From Plantactinospora sp039889035 (GTDB lineage Bacteria; Actinomycetota; Actinomycetes; Mycobacteriales; Micromonosporaceae): DNA of 64,000 nt. The notes beneath the pieces are model-generated. The model was not told the origin of the DNA. It saw only the letters and a program-made list of their open reading frames with translations, and did no database searches. Both the position numbers and the translations under genes were made by a program. The stretch covers positions 186,001 through 250,000 of the forward strand of contig JBDQQY010000003.1 in assembly GCA_039889035.1 (NCBI GenBank). The letters run 5' to 3'. Shown in pieces: positions 50,518 to 59,849 of the stretch (its first letter is position 1; the number at the start of each line of letters is the position of its first letter).

Positions 50518-51780
50518 TCAGCCGCCGGCCTTGTAGTCGGCGTCCATCGCGGCGAGGACCTTGTCCGGGGTGGACTGGTTGCTGAAGATCTCCTGTAGGC
50601 CGGAGAGCATGGTCTGCTGCACCTTGGCGTTGGGCCACAGCTGGTCCATGAACGGCACGGTCCGGTTGCCCTGGATGAAGGTGTTCAGTTCGGTGACGCC
50701 CGGATCCACCGTGGAGCCGCTGCCGGGCAGGGAGGGCAGGCTGCCCTGTTTGCCGTTGAACACCTTCATGCCCTCCGGCGACATGACGAAATCGACGAAC
50801 TTCAGCGCGAGGTCCTTGTTCTTCGCCTTGGTGTTCACGCCGTAGCCGGCGCCGGCCGCGGCGGGCATGAAGAACGAGGCGGGGTCGTCGGTGGCGGGCA
50901 GCGGCTTGAGGACGTACGTGCTGGCCGGGTTCTTGCCCTTGAGCAGGGCGACGACCCAGTTGCCCTGGATGATGCCGAGAGTCCTGCCGGTGGCGGCGAG
51001 TTCCTGGCTGGCCTCGTAGCTGGTGCCGAGCGGGTTGCGCTGGAAGCAGCCGCGGCTGTTCATCTCCTGGTACTTCGCCATCGCGGTCCTCCACGGGGAG
51101 TCGGCGAAGGTGGCCTGGCCGGCCTGCATCTTGGTGTCGAAGTCCCGGTCGGCGGAGTAGACGGTGGTGGCGACCAGCGCGTACAGGACCAGTTGGGTGA
51201 CCCAGTTGTCCTGGATGCCGAGGGCGAACGCGGGGGTGCCCTTGGCGGTGGCCGCCTCGCAGAACGCCAGCAGCTCGGTCCAGGTGCCCGGCGGCTGGAG
51301 CCCGGCCTTTTCCATGGCCTGCTCGTTGTAGAGGGCGCCGATGCCGTTGAGGCCGAAGAGCGCGTTGTAGGTCTTGCCCTCGTACTGGGCGACGCTGCGG
51401 ACCGCGTCCGGCAGCTTGGCCGCCCACGGCTGGTCGGAGAGGTCCAGCAGGTAGCCGGGTGTGGCCAGCACGTGCGTGGCGCCGGGGTTGCCGTTGCCGG
51501 GCCACACCGTCAGCACGTCCGGGGCGGTACCGGAGGCGAGCTGGGTACGGATCTGCTGCTGGTACTGGTCGGCGCCGCTGGTGGTGAAGTTGACCTTCAC
51601 ACCAGGGTTGGCGGCCTCGAACGCCTTGACGACGTCCTCGATCGAGCCCTGGTCGACGGAGGCGAGGGTCAGGGTCTTGTCGTCACCGCCGGAGCCGGCG
51701 TTGGTGCCGCTGCTGCACGCGGCGAGCAGGCTCGCCGCGGTGACAGCCGCTGCCACGGCCGGGAGTGTCCGTATCTTCAT
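50518..51780 (-). CDS. Sugar ABC transporter substrate-binding lipoprotein
   Basis: A 420-residue extracellular binding protein of the SBP_bac_1 (carbohydrate uptake 1) family. MKIRTLPAVAAAVTAASLLAACSS carries lipobox LAAC. The fold is seen in FEAANPGVKVNFTTSGADQY, APDVLTVWPGN, ALYNEQAMEKAGL and a C-terminal FVMSPEGMKVFNGKQGSLP. It lies between the two rhamnosidase genes and would deliver rhamnose-containing oligosaccharides to the two permeases upstream. The ATP-binding subunit is not in the window; such systems commonly use a shared MsiK-type ATPase encoded elsewhere. Confidence 0.88.
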   Translation of the reverse strand: MKIRTLPAVAAAVTAASLLAACSSGTNAGSGGDDKTLTLASVDQGSIEDVVKAFEAANPGVKVNFTTSGADQYQQQIRTQLASGTAPDVLTVWPGNGNPGATHVLATPGYLLDLSDQPWAAKLPDAVRSVAQYEGKTYNALFGLNGIGALYNEQAMEKAGLQPPGTWTELLAFCEAATAKGTPAFALGIQDNWVTQLVLYALVATTVYSADRDFDTKMQAGQATFADSPWRTAMAKYQEMNSRGCFQRNPLGTSYEASQELAATGRTLGIIQGNWVVALLKGKNPASTYVLKPLPATDDPASFFMPAAAGAGYGVNTKAKNKDLALKFVDFVMSPEGMKVFNGKQGSLPSLPGSGSTVDPGVTELNTFIQGNRTVPFMDQLWPNAKVQQTMLSGLQEIFSNQSTPDKVLAAMDADYKAGG

Positions 51781-51806
51781 GGCGTCTCCCATGGGGGAAG
51801 GAGCGG

Positions 51807-54503
51807 TTAGGTGGCCGCGCCGGGTGCCGCGGCGCTGACGGTGTAGCGGCCGGACGCCAGCCGCAGGGTGACCCCGTCGGCGGACGGCTCGACCCCGAGA
51901 ACCCCGGGCCGCCCGGCCACGGGTGCGCCGTCTGCACGGACGCTTGCCGGGTCGGAGGTCGGGATCTCCAGCAGTGCGGTGCTGCCGGGTGGCACCGTGG
52001 CGGTCACGGTGATCCGGCCTCCGTCGACGGACCAGCCGCAGGCGACCCGCCCCCGTACGGTCTCCTGCTTGGCCCGGGCCCAGCTCAGGCGGCCGCCGGG
52101 CAGCGGGCGGAGCAGCAGCTCGCGGTACGCCACCGAAGACGCGGTCTGGTCGATGCCGGCGACCCGGCCGAAGAGCCAGTCGCCGACGCTGCCGAGGCTG
52201 TAGTGGTTGAACGAGTTCATCGCCGGTGACTGGAACCCGGCGTGCTCGGTCCAGCCGTCCCAGCGCTCCCAGATCGTGGTCGCGCCGTGCCGGATCGAGT
52301 ACCCCCAGGACGGGTACTCGCCCTGGTGCAGCAGGGCGTAGGCGAGGTCCGCCCGGCCGTGGTCGGCCAGTACCGGGCAGAGCAGCGCCACCCCGACGAA
52401 CCCGGTGCTGAGCCGGTGGTCCCGCTTCTCGATGTCGGCCGCCAGGTGCCCGACCGCCGCCGGCACCAGCCGCTCCGGCAGCAGTCCGAACGCCAGCGCG
52501 AGCAGGTACCCGGTCTGCGTGCCGCCCTCGACCGTGCCGTCGTCGCGGACGTACGCGTCGACGAACGCCGCCCGGATGGCGCCGTGCAGGGCCGACATCT
52601 CGGCCGCCTCGTCGTGCCGGCCCAGCACCTCCGCCGCCTGCCCGACGAGATGGGCGCTGTGCGCGAAGTACGCGGTCGCCAGCACGTCCCGGGGCGTGCT
52701 CGCGTCGACCTGGAGCCAGTCGCCGTAGGAGTTGCCGGTGCGGTGCCGCCACCGCAGGTCCGGGTTGTGCCTACGCACGTACCGGACCCAGGCCAGCATC
52801 GCGTCGAAGCTGCGCTCCAGCACCCGGCGGTCACCGTAGGTGCGCCACAGGTGCCAGGGGATGACCACGCCCGCGTCGCCCCAGGCGGGTGCGGCCTCGC
52901 GGGTGACGGAGACGACCGGGGCGACGTCCCGGAACGCGCCGTCGGTGTCCTGTCCGTCGACCACGTCCCGCAGCCAGCGGGCGAAGAACGCGGAGACGTC
53001 GGCGTTGCGGCTCGCGGTGGGCGCGAAGATCTGCGCGTCGGCCAGCCAGCCCAGCCGCTCGTCCCGTTGCGGGCAGTCGGTCGGTACCGCCAGGAAGTTG
53101 CCCCGCTGCCCCCAGGTGATGTTCGACTGCAACCGGTTGACCACCGGGTCGGAGCACTCGAACCGGCCGGTGAACGGGATGTCGTTGTGCAGCACCCGCG
53201 CGGTCACGTCCTCCGGGTGCAGCTCGCCCGGGTGGCCGTCGACCTCCAGGTAGCGGAAGCCGTGGAAGGTGAACCGCGGCTCGCACACCTCCACCTGATC
53301 CCCCGCGGTGACGTAGACGTCGGTGGCCCGGGCGCGGCGCAGGTTGTCCACGTACAGTTCACCGTCGTCGAGGACCTCGGCGTGGCGCAGCACGATCCGC
53401 CGCCCCGGGGCGGCGCCCCGGAGGGTGAGCCGGACCCGGCCGACGAGGTTCTGGCCGAAGTCGACGACGTACCGGCCCGGCCCCGCCCGCCGCACCTCGA
53501 CGGCGGGCAGGTCCCGGGTGACCCGGATCGGCTCGTCCGGCTCGGCGACCAGCGGCCCGGGCGCGCTGTCGAGTACCCCTGCGGGTACGAACCCCTCGGG
53601 CTCGCCGGGGGTGTCCCAGCCGGGCACGTGCTGGCGGGCGTCGAGCTGCTCACCCATCAGCAGGTCGGCGACGCGGATCGCACCCGGACGCTCGGTCCAG
53701 CCCGGACCGGTCGCCATCACCTGCCGGGAGCCGTCGGCGAAGTCGACGACGAGCTGGGCCAGGAAGGCCGGCTGGTCGCCGTAGTGGCGCGCCGGGCGGC
53801 GGGCGTCGAAGCCGACGAACCCGCACCACCAGCCGTCCGCGACGATCGCGGCGAGGACGTTGGCACCCGCACGTACCCGGTCGGTGACGTCGTAGCTCTG
53901 GTACTGCTGCCGGTGGTGGTACTCCGTCCAGCCCGGCGCGAGTTCCCGGTCGCCGACGCGTGCCCCGTTGAGCCGCGGCTCGTAGACCCCCCGGGCGGTC
54001 GCGTAGAGGCGGGCACGCACCGGCGGCCGGGCCAGCTCGAACTCGTGGCGCAGGTACAGCGGCGGTGCCACCAGCGACGACTCGGTCTGCACGTCGTCGC
54101 CGGGCGGGTCGGCGTACGGCAGCGCGAGCCGGTCCCGCCCCACCCACACCGCGACCCAGTCGTCCCGGTGCAACAGACCCGTCTCGAACCAGGTCCGGGC
54201 CTCCCCGGCCGCATCGCCGGACTCGTCCCAGACCTCGACCCGCCAGTGGTAGCGGGTCGCCGACCGCAGCACCGGGCCGTCCCACGGCACCCCGACGGTG
54301 TCGGCGGACCCGCGGCGCCCGCTGTCCCAGACCAGGCGGTCCGGGTCGTCCAGGTCGGCCGCCCGTTCGGCGGCGGTGATCCGGTACGCGGTCTGCGCGG
54401 CGCCGCGCCGGGTCGACTCCAGCTTCCAGGACAGCCGTGGGCATCGCTCCCCCAGGCCGAACGGCTGGTGCCGCTGTTCCGTCGTGAGGCCGTACGGCGT
54501 CAT
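51807..54503 (-). CDS. Cytoplasmic alpha-L-rhamnosidase (GH78)
   Basis: An 898-residue enzyme without signal peptide, starting MTPYGLTTEQRHQPFGLGE at the ATG 54501-54503. GH78 marks are the N-terminal Fn3/beta domain (PRLSWKLESTRRGAAQTAYR), RLYATARGVYEPRLNG, the DFGQNLVGRVRL strand, and the catalytic (alpha/alpha)6 barrel with VPTDCPQRDERLGWLADAQI, where Asp and Glu residues act in catalysis. It would hydrolyse imported rhamno-oligosaccharides. It overlaps the upstream permease gene by four bases, so importer and hydrolase are made together. Confidence 0.9.
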   Translation of the reverse strand: MTPYGLTTEQRHQPFGLGERCPRLSWKLESTRRGAAQTAYRITAAERAADLDDPDRLVWDSGRRGSADTVGVPWDGPVLRSATRYHWRVEVWDESGDAAGEARTWFETGLLHRDDWVAVWVGRDRLALPYADPPGDDVQTESSLVAPPLYLRHEFELARPPVRARLYATARGVYEPRLNGARVGDRELAPGWTEYHHRQQYQSYDVTDRVRAGANVLAAIVADGWWCGFVGFDARRPARHYGDQPAFLAQLVVDFADGSRQVMATGPGWTERPGAIRVADLLMGEQLDARQHVPGWDTPGEPEGFVPAGVLDSAPGPLVAEPDEPIRVTRDLPAVEVRRAGPGRYVVDFGQNLVGRVRLTLRGAAPGRRIVLRHAEVLDDGELYVDNLRRARATDVYVTAGDQVEVCEPRFTFHGFRYLEVDGHPGELHPEDVTARVLHNDIPFTGRFECSDPVVNRLQSNITWGQRGNFLAVPTDCPQRDERLGWLADAQIFAPTASRNADVSAFFARWLRDVVDGQDTDGAFRDVAPVVSVTREAAPAWGDAGVVIPWHLWRTYGDRRVLERSFDAMLAWVRYVRRHNPDLRWRHRTGNSYGDWLQVDASTPRDVLATAYFAHSAHLVGQAAEVLGRHDEAAEMSALHGAIRAAFVDAYVRDDGTVEGGTQTGYLLALAFGLLPERLVPAAVGHLAADIEKRDHRLSTGFVGVALLCPVLADHGRADLAYALLHQGEYPSWGYSIRHGATTIWERWDGWTEHAGFQSPAMNSFNHYSLGSVGDWLFGRVAGIDQTASSVAYRELLLRPLPGGRLSWARAKQETVRGRVACGWSVDGGRITVTATVPPGSTALLEIPTSDPASVRADGAPVAGRPGVLGVEPSADGVTLRLASGRYTVSAAAPGAAT

Positions 54504-55321
54504 CCCTTCAGCCCTCCGGCGAAGCCGTTGATGATGCTGCGTTGCAGCGCGAAGTAGACGGCCAGGATCGGCACGACACTGATCACGAGCGCGGCGAAGA
54601 TGAGGTTCCAGTCCGAGACGAACTGGCCGACGAAGCCGGCCAACGCCACGGGTACGGTCTGCTGGTCGCTGCCGGACAGGTACAGCAGCGGGGTGAAGAA
54701 GTCGTTCCACACCGCGATCGCGTTGAGCACCAGGGCGGTCACCGTGATCGGCTTGAGCATCGGGAAGACGACGAACCGGAAGACCTCCAGCGGCCGGCAC
54801 CCGTCGATCAGCGCGGCGTCCTCGAAATCGCGGGGCAGCGCCCGCATGAAGCCGACGTAGAGAAACGTGGTGAACGGCACCTGTAGCCCGGCGTAGAACA
54901 GCACCAGCGCCCAGACGCTGCCGAGCAGGCCGAGGTCCCGCATCGTCTGGTAGAGCGGCAGCGCGGCGAGCTGGAACGGCAGGATCAGCCCCAGCATGAT
55001 CAGTAGGAACATCCCCCGTGACCACCTGGCGGTCGCCCGGGCCAGCGGGTACGCGGCCAGCGAGGATACCGCCAGCACGATCAGCACGCTGGCGGTGGTC
55101 ACCAGCACGCTGTTGGCCAGCGCCCCGCCGAGCCCGCCCTCCCGCCACGCCTGGCTGAGGTTGTCCAGTGTGGGGCTGGTGGTCGGCCGGATCGGCGACG
55201 AGGTGTCGGAGGTCGGCCGGATCGCCAGGTTGACCAGTACGTAGACCGGGAAGGCGACGACCAGCGCGGCGGCCACCATCACCATCTCCAGGACGAAGGT
55301 GCGCCAGCGGTACCGGTTCAC
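54500..55321 (-). CDS. Sugar ABC transporter permease (MalG-type)
   Basis: A 273-residue membrane protein with six segments. The EAA loop typical of MalG-type permeases is present as FMRALPRDFEDAALIDGCRP, and the ends NRYRWRTFVLEMVMVAA and LQRSIINGFAGGLKG are typical. The GTG start at 55319-55321 overlaps the stop of the other permease. It forms the channel together with that permease and accepts sugars from the binding protein encoded further downstream. Confidence 0.9.
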   Translation of the reverse strand: MNRYRWRTFVLEMVMVAAALVVAFPVYVLVNLAIRPTSDTSSPIRPTTSPTLDNLSQAWREGGLGGALANSVLVTTASVLIVLAVSSLAAYPLARATARWSRGMFLLIMLGLILPFQLAALPLYQTMRDLGLLGSVWALVLFYAGLQVPFTTFLYVGFMRALPRDFEDAALIDGCRPLEVFRFVVFPMLKPITVTALVLNAIAVWNDFFTPLLYLSGSDQQTVPVALAGFVGQFVSDWNLIFAALVISVVPILAVYFALQRSIINGFAGGLKG

Positions 55322-56232
55322 GACGCCGCCCTCTCGTTGCGGGCCAGTACGAAGTACTGGCTGGTCGAGGCGACCGCGACGATGACCGTCAGGACGACCG
55401 CGAGGGCGATGCTGTAGCCGAACTCGCCGAGGGTGAACGCCTCCTTGTAGATCAGCGTCGAGATCGTGTCGGTGGCATGCCCGGGGCCGCCCCCGGTCAG
55501 CGCGTACACCTGGTCGAACAGCTTGATCCCGCCGATGATGGAGAGCATCAGGTTGATCGTGAACGCTGGCGCGAGCAGCGGCCGGACCACCCACCAGAAC
55601 CGGCGTACTGGGCCGGTGCCGTCGATCGCGGCGGCCTCGTAGATCTCCTTCGGCACCGACTGCAACCCGGCGAGGAAGATCACCATCGAGTATCCGGCAA
55701 ACTGCCACACGATCACGCCGACGATCGCCCAGAGCGCCAGTTGCGGGTCGCCCAGCCAGTCCTGCCGCCACGAGTCCAGCCCGACCGCGCCGAGCAGGCT
55801 GTTCACCGCGCCGTCCGGTCCCAGCAGGTTGCGCCACAGGTACGCGGTCACGATCGGGGTGATCACCGCGGGGGCGAACAGCAACACCCGCAGCACGTTC
55901 CGTGACTTGATCATCGTATTGACGCCGAGCGCGAGCAGCAGTCCGACGCCGTTCTGGATGATCGTGATCGCGACCGCGAGGACGAGGGTGTGCCAGACCG
56001 CCTGCCGGGCCTTCGGGTCGTCGACCACGTCGGTGAAGTTGCCGAACCCGACCCAGGAGAAGTCCGGGCTCAGGCCGTCCCAGTCGGTGAACGCGTAGTA
56101 CCCGCCGCGGACGCTCGGAATCAGGACCACGAAGGCGAACAGCAGCATCGCCGGTGCCGCGAACCACCACGGGGGCGTGCCGCCCGAGCCTGGGCGGTGC
56201 TCCCGGCCACGTCTCTTCGGGATAGTCGTCAT
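55318..56232 (-). CDS. Sugar ABC transporter permease (MalF-type)
   Basis: A 304-residue membrane protein with six segments. The EAA loop is LQSVPKEIYEAAAIDGTGPV, and the LLLLSIIGGIKLFDQVYALTGGGP-type segment (IIGGIKLFDQVYALTGGGP) is the standard MalF/UgpA ending. The N-terminus is basic and Pro/Gly-rich. First gene of the rhamnoside operon, starting at 56232 after a region with three operator-like palindromes shared with the divergent LacI gene. Confidence 0.9.
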   Translation of the reverse strand: MTTIPKRRGREHRPGSGGTPPWWFAAPAMLLFAFVVLIPSVRGGYYAFTDWDGLSPDFSWVGFGNFTDVVDDPKARQAVWHTLVLAVAITIIQNGVGLLLALGVNTMIKSRNVLRVLLFAPAVITPIVTAYLWRNLLGPDGAVNSLLGAVGLDSWRQDWLGDPQLALWAIVGVIVWQFAGYSMVIFLAGLQSVPKEIYEAAAIDGTGPVRRFWWVVRPLLAPAFTINLMLSIIGGIKLFDQVYALTGGGPGHATDTISTLIYKEAFTLGEFGYSIALAVVLTVIVAVASTSQYFVLARNERAAS

Positions 56233-56250
56233 CTAGCGGATCTACTTCCT

Positions 56251-56262
56251 TGGAACGTTTCA
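56251..56262. promoter_or_regulatory. LacI-type operator candidate 1
   Basis: TGGAACGTTTCA, centred on ACGT, 19 bp before the first permease start. Near-palindrome of the same GGNAACGTTNCC type as the two other sites in this intergenic region. Confidence 0.6.
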
Positions 56263-56314
56263 TCCGGGTGCCGCACCGAGGGCTTCCACGGCAGCGACGA
56301 TACGGAGAGTGAGT

Positions 56315-56328
56315 GGGCAACGTTTTCC
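56315..56328. promoter_or_regulatory. LacI-type operator candidate 2
   Basis: GGGCAACGTTTTCC, near-palindromic about the central CG. It is roughly midway between the divergent genes. Confidence 0.65.
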
Positions 56329-56414
56329 AAGATGTTGCGCCTGACCCTAGGAGTTCACGAGTTGGACGTCAAGAGGTCCGCCTGTCGGCCCCGAGGTGAA
56401 CCGATTAAACTCCC

Positions 56415-56429
56415 GGGACAACGTTTCCC
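56415..56429. promoter_or_regulatory. LacI-type operator candidate 3
   Basis: GGGACAACGTTTCCC, closest to the lacI-type gene. A possible -10 TAAACT (56406-56411) lies immediately upstream, so a bound repressor would block the gene for itself. The three sites support joint control of regulator and operon. Confidence 0.65.
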
Positions 56430-56455
56430 ATCTTCGGATGCCCGGGAGGACCCGG

Positions 56456-57502
56456 ATGGACACCCCCGTAGCGCCACCGCCCCGGCGCGTCACCATCGTC
56501 GACGTCGCCCACCACGCCCAGGTCTCCACGACCGCGGTCTCCAAGGTGCTACGCAACGCGTACGGCGTGAGCCCGAAGATGCGGGACCGGGTACGACAGG
56601 CGATCGCCGAACTCGGCTACCGGCCCAACACCGCCGCGCGGGGCATGCGCGGGCAGACCTACACCATCGGCGTGATGCTGCCCAACATCCGCAACCCGTT
56701 CTTCGCCGAGATCCTCGACGGCCTCACCGACCACCTCGCCGACACCGACTACCAGGTGCTGCTCGGGCCGGGCTGCAACGGCCGAGAGGCCGAGGCCAAG
56801 GTCACGCACGCCATGATCGACCGAAGCATGGACGGCCTGATCCTCATCGCGCCGATCTCGACCCGCGCCCACCTCGACCACGTCGCCGCGACCGTACCCA
56901 CCGTCGTCGTCGGCCGGCACGGCCGGTCACGGGCCTACGACAGCGTCGCCGACGACGACTTCGCCGGCGCCGCGCTGGTCGTGGACCACCTCGTCGACCT
57001 CGGCCACAGGCGGATCGCCCACATCGAGCACCACGAGACCGACCGGGACTGCCTCGCCGAGATGCCCAACGCGATCCGCGCCGCCGGCTACCAGCAGGCG
57101 ATGCGGGCCCAGGGTCTCGCCGACGAGATCGACATCGCCTCCACCAGTTACACCCAGGAAGGCGGCTACCTCGGCGCCCAGCAACTACTGGCCAGGCCGG
57201 TCCGGCCGACCGCCATCTTCGCCGGCGCGGACATCGTCGCCATGGGCGCCCTCGACGCCATCGCCGAGGCCGGCCTGCGGGTGCCTCAGGACATCTCCGT
57301 GGCCGGCTACGACAACACCACCTTCGCGGCTTTCCGGCCCATCTCGCTGACCAGCGTCGACCAGGCCGGTCACCAGATCGGCGCGAACGCCGCCCGGCTG
57401 CTGCTCGACCGCATCGCCGACCGGCATCGGCCCGCCGCACAGGTCAGGCTCTCCCCCACCCTCGTCGTCCGGCGCACCACCGCCCCGCCGCCCGCACTGT
57501 AG
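56456..57502 (+). CDS. LacI-family regulator of the rhamnoside operon
   Basis: A 348-residue repressor. The HTH is VTIVDVAHHAQVSTTAVSKV followed by the hinge helix AELGYRPNTAARGM, then a periplasmic-binding-like sugar domain (YTIGVMLPNIRNPFFAEIL, ATVPTVVVGRHG, TAIFAGADIVAMGALDAI, SVAGYDNTTFAAF). The ATG 56456 has GGGAGGACC in front. It is divergent from the transporter/rhamnosidase operon and the ACGT-centred palindromes between them fit its binding. Ligand inferred: rhamnose or a rhamnoside. Confidence 0.88.
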   Translation: MDTPVAPPPRRVTIVDVAHHAQVSTTAVSKVLRNAYGVSPKMRDRVRQAIAELGYRPNTAARGMRGQTYTIGVMLPNIRNPFFAEILDGLTDHLADTDYQVLLGPGCNGREAEAKVTHAMIDRSMDGLILIAPISTRAHLDHVAATVPTVVVGRHGRSRAYDSVADDDFAGAALVVDHLVDLGHRRIAHIEHHETDRDCLAEMPNAIRAAGYQQAMRAQGLADEIDIASTSYTQEGGYLGAQQLLARPVRPTAIFAGADIVAMGALDAIAEAGLRVPQDISVAGYDNTTFAAFRPISLTSVDQAGHQIGANAARLLLDRIADRHRPAAQVRLSPTLVVRRTTAPPPAL

Positions 57503-57826
57503 TTGCGCCGCAGCCGCACCAGCGGGGGGAACGCCCTGGACCCCCGCCCGCTGCCGTCGTCCGCGCCGACGACAGCAGCGCCCGCTCCGCTGCGGTCGGC
57601 TGATCGAGCAGGTACGCCAGGTTCCTGCTATTCCACCAAGGCCGACCCGCAGGGTCCGAGACGATCACGGGTAACGTTACCGACGCTGAGGCCGGGCAGC
57701 ATCCCGCAGCGTGACGACACGGTAAGCACGCAACCGGGGAAGGCCTGCAACGTCGATCCGAAAGACTCGCAACGTCAGTCCCAGGACCGGATCGGCGGTG
57801 TCAAGGTTCTGGCAGTGCGGTCCAGC
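57503..57826. other. Intergenic region between convergent lacI-type genes
   Basis: 324 bp. It lies downstream of both genes, so it should need no operator, yet it contains a perfect LacI-type palindrome (next entry). The rest shows no recognisable gene; the sequence just left of the palindrome may be the relic of a gene once transcribed leftward from it. Confidence 0.4.
57670..57681. promoter_or_regulatory. Orphan LacI-type operator palindrome
   Basis: GGTAACGTTACC is a perfect 12-bp palindrome centred on ACGT, like classical LacI-family operators. It has no adjacent gene start on either strand within the expected distance. Confidence 0.6.
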
Positions 57827-58885
57827 TCAGCGGGTGGGCGGTGGTGCGGTGCTCTGCCGAACGGTGAGGGTCGTCGCCAGCTCGAGCCCGGCCTGCGACA
57901 CCTTCTCCCCACGTCCGAGCGCGAGCGCCAGCTCGGTGGCGGCCACGGCCATTTCGATGAGCGGTTGGTGGACGGTGGTCAGCGCCGGGTCGACCAGTGC
58001 GGCGATCGGGAGGTCGTCGAAGCCCACCACGCTCAGCTCCACGGGGATGCGCAGTCCCGCCGCCCGTGCGGCCTGGTAGACGCCGAGCGCCTGAAGGTCG
58101 TTGCAAGCGAAGATCGCGGTGGGACGCCGCGGGCGGGCCAGCAGGTCGGCAGCGGCCCGGTAGCCGGCCTCCTGGGTGAGCGCGGCCCGTACGAGAAGGC
58201 CGCTGTCCAGTGCCAGACCAGCGGCCTCGAGGGCGGAGCGGTAGCCGTCCAACCTGGCTCGGCAGCACAGGATCTCGTCCGGTCCGCCGATCATCGCGAT
58301 GCTGCGGTGTCCCAACTGGATCAGGTGACGGGTGGCCGACCGGCCCCCAGCCCAGTTCGTGGCCCCCACGAACGGCACATCATCGGGCAGCTCGGTGGTG
58401 GGGTCGAAGACCACGAACGGGATGCTTCGGGCGCGTAGTTGGCTACGCTGCTCCTGCGACAGTTGGGCGACCGTCACAATGCAGGCCGGACGGCGGGCGA
58501 GGGTGTCGTCGATCCAGTAACGGATCGCGTTGCGCTGCGGCCCGAATTCCGTGAGCACCACACCAACCCGCTGCTGGCGGGCCACCCGCTCCACCCCACG
58601 GATGATCTCGAGCCCCCACAGGTGCTCCAGCTCGTCGAAGACCAGCTCCATCATGTTGCTGCGGGTAGTGGGCGTCGGTCTGCGGTATCCGTACTGGCTG
58701 ATCAGCGCCTCGACCTTGGCGCGGGTGTCAGCGGCTACGCCGGAGCGGCCGTTGATCACCTTCGAGACCGTCGGGATCGAGACCCCTGCGGTCTGCGCGA
58801 TATAGGAGATCGTCACCGGACGGGCCGGATCGCCACCTGGGTCCTCCCGGTCGGCGACGACCTCGCCCGATTCGGCGTGTGACAC
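57827..58885 (-). CDS. LacI-family transcriptional regulator (second)
   Basis: A 352-residue repressor with an HTH at about residues 24-45 (VTISYIAQTAGVSIPTVSKV) and hinge VEALISQYGYRRP, then a sugar-binding domain (ELVFDELEHLWGLEIIRGVE, FVVFDPTTELPDDVPFVG, AIFACNDLQALGVYQAAR, VVGFDDLPIAALVDPALTT). The GTG at 58883-58885 has GGGAAGGGAG upstream; a longer frame is open but unconserved. The type without central ALA-extension and with TNWAGGRSATRHL is that of xylan/arabinan-linked regulators. The neighbouring GH43 gene is destroyed, so its local target seems lost. Confidence 0.88.
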   Translation of the reverse strand: MSHAESGEVVADREDPGGDPARPVTISYIAQTAGVSIPTVSKVINGRSGVAADTRAKVEALISQYGYRRPTPTTRSNMMELVFDELEHLWGLEIIRGVERVARQQRVGVVLTEFGPQRNAIRYWIDDTLARRPACIVTVAQLSQEQRSQLRARSIPFVVFDPTTELPDDVPFVGATNWAGGRSATRHLIQLGHRSIAMIGGPDEILCCRARLDGYRSALEAAGLALDSGLLVRAALTQEAGYRAAADLLARPRRPTAIFACNDLQALGVYQAARAAGLRIPVELSVVGFDDLPIAALVDPALTTVHQPLIEMAVAATELALALGRGEKVSQAGLELATTLTVRQSTAPPPTR

Positions 58886-58931
58886 CTGGCTCCCTTCCCC
58901 GCCCCGCCGCGCGACCACTGTCACGCGCCGG

Positions 58932-59550
58932 TCACGGCGCAACGATAGTCTCCTCAGCCGCATCGGTGCGCGGCGTCGCCCCCGCCTCGACCGGCTCGTA
59001 GTCGAACCAGTCGAACCGCACCGTCCCGGCCGCGGCGTACACGCCGATCACCCGGCCGGTGAAGCCACCGGCCACCTCTGTCGACAGGTACCGGCCGTCG
59101 AGCTCGGCCAGCACGTCGAACGTGCCGTCCGGCGCCTCGACACCGAAACGCAACGCGTCGGGTTCCTCGCGCGGATGCCAGCAGTCGACCGGCGAGGCGA
59201 CCGTCGATGCGCAGCCGGACCGGCCCGGCCGGCAGCGTACGGGTGGCGACCGTGGGCCGCGGCGAGCCGACCCGCGCCGGGACCAGCACCTGCCCGTCGC
59301 CGGCCTCAATCTCGTAGTGGGTGCCGCTCGTCCAGGCGTACGGCCCGGCGGCCGGACCAGAGCCGCTTCGGCTCGCCGAAGGTCTCTCCGGTGTCCGGGT
59401 CGATGCGTACCTGGTGGACGCCGGCGTAGGTGCACCAGCACCGGCCCTCCTCATCCCACGCCAGGTCGGGGTCGATACCCGCGACTCCGGCCAGCCGGAC
59501 CGGGCGCCGCGCCGGCTCCGACAGCGCTCTGCTGCGCGACGCTCATCAAG
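58932..59550 (-). pseudogene. GH43-type beta-xylosidase/arabinofuranosidase remnant
   Basis: Three minus-strand frames carry pieces of one protein: GIDPDLAWDEEGRCWCTYAG with DTGETFGEPKRLWSG (about 59390-59500), then GPAAGPYAWTSGTHYEIEAG and ATRTLPAGPVRLRIDG, then DALRFGVEAPDGTFDVLAEL to DWFDYEP and a stop at 58932. The order and motifs are those of GH43 beta-xylosidases, whose middle EGPHLY region is missing here. Two or more frameshifts and an internal deletion; about 200 of 500 residues remain. It lies just upstream of the second lacI-type gene, the usual regulator position. Confidence 0.6.
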
Positions 59551-59607
59551 TCTCCGTTCGCCCCTTCACCGCCGCCCGGCTGCGATTCTTCGATCAGTAG
59601 GCAGGTC

Positions 59608-59617
59608 CGAAATTTTC
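59608..59617. promoter_or_regulatory. CGAAA-TTTC element 1 (CGAAATTTTC)
   Basis: Single near-palindromic copy CGAAATTTTC in an AT-rich patch, about 400 bp before the AA10 gene. Same pattern as the two sites downstream. Confidence 0.4.
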
Positions 59618-59849
59618 TTGATCGATCTCGACATTTTTTCTGCACGAAACGTAGTGAAGATCAGCGATTCCGTCACCGAAACCGGCATCCCGCCCGAGGC
59701 CCCGGCCCGGCCTGACGGAGACGGGCGCAGCTCGGGCACCAGCCTGGACGCCGGGCATCCGGGGGAACGACGCGAAGGCGGTCACCCACCATCCGCGACG
59801 AGTACCCGAAGCCATTGACGGCAATCAACGAAAGGCGTAGTGTCCGGCC

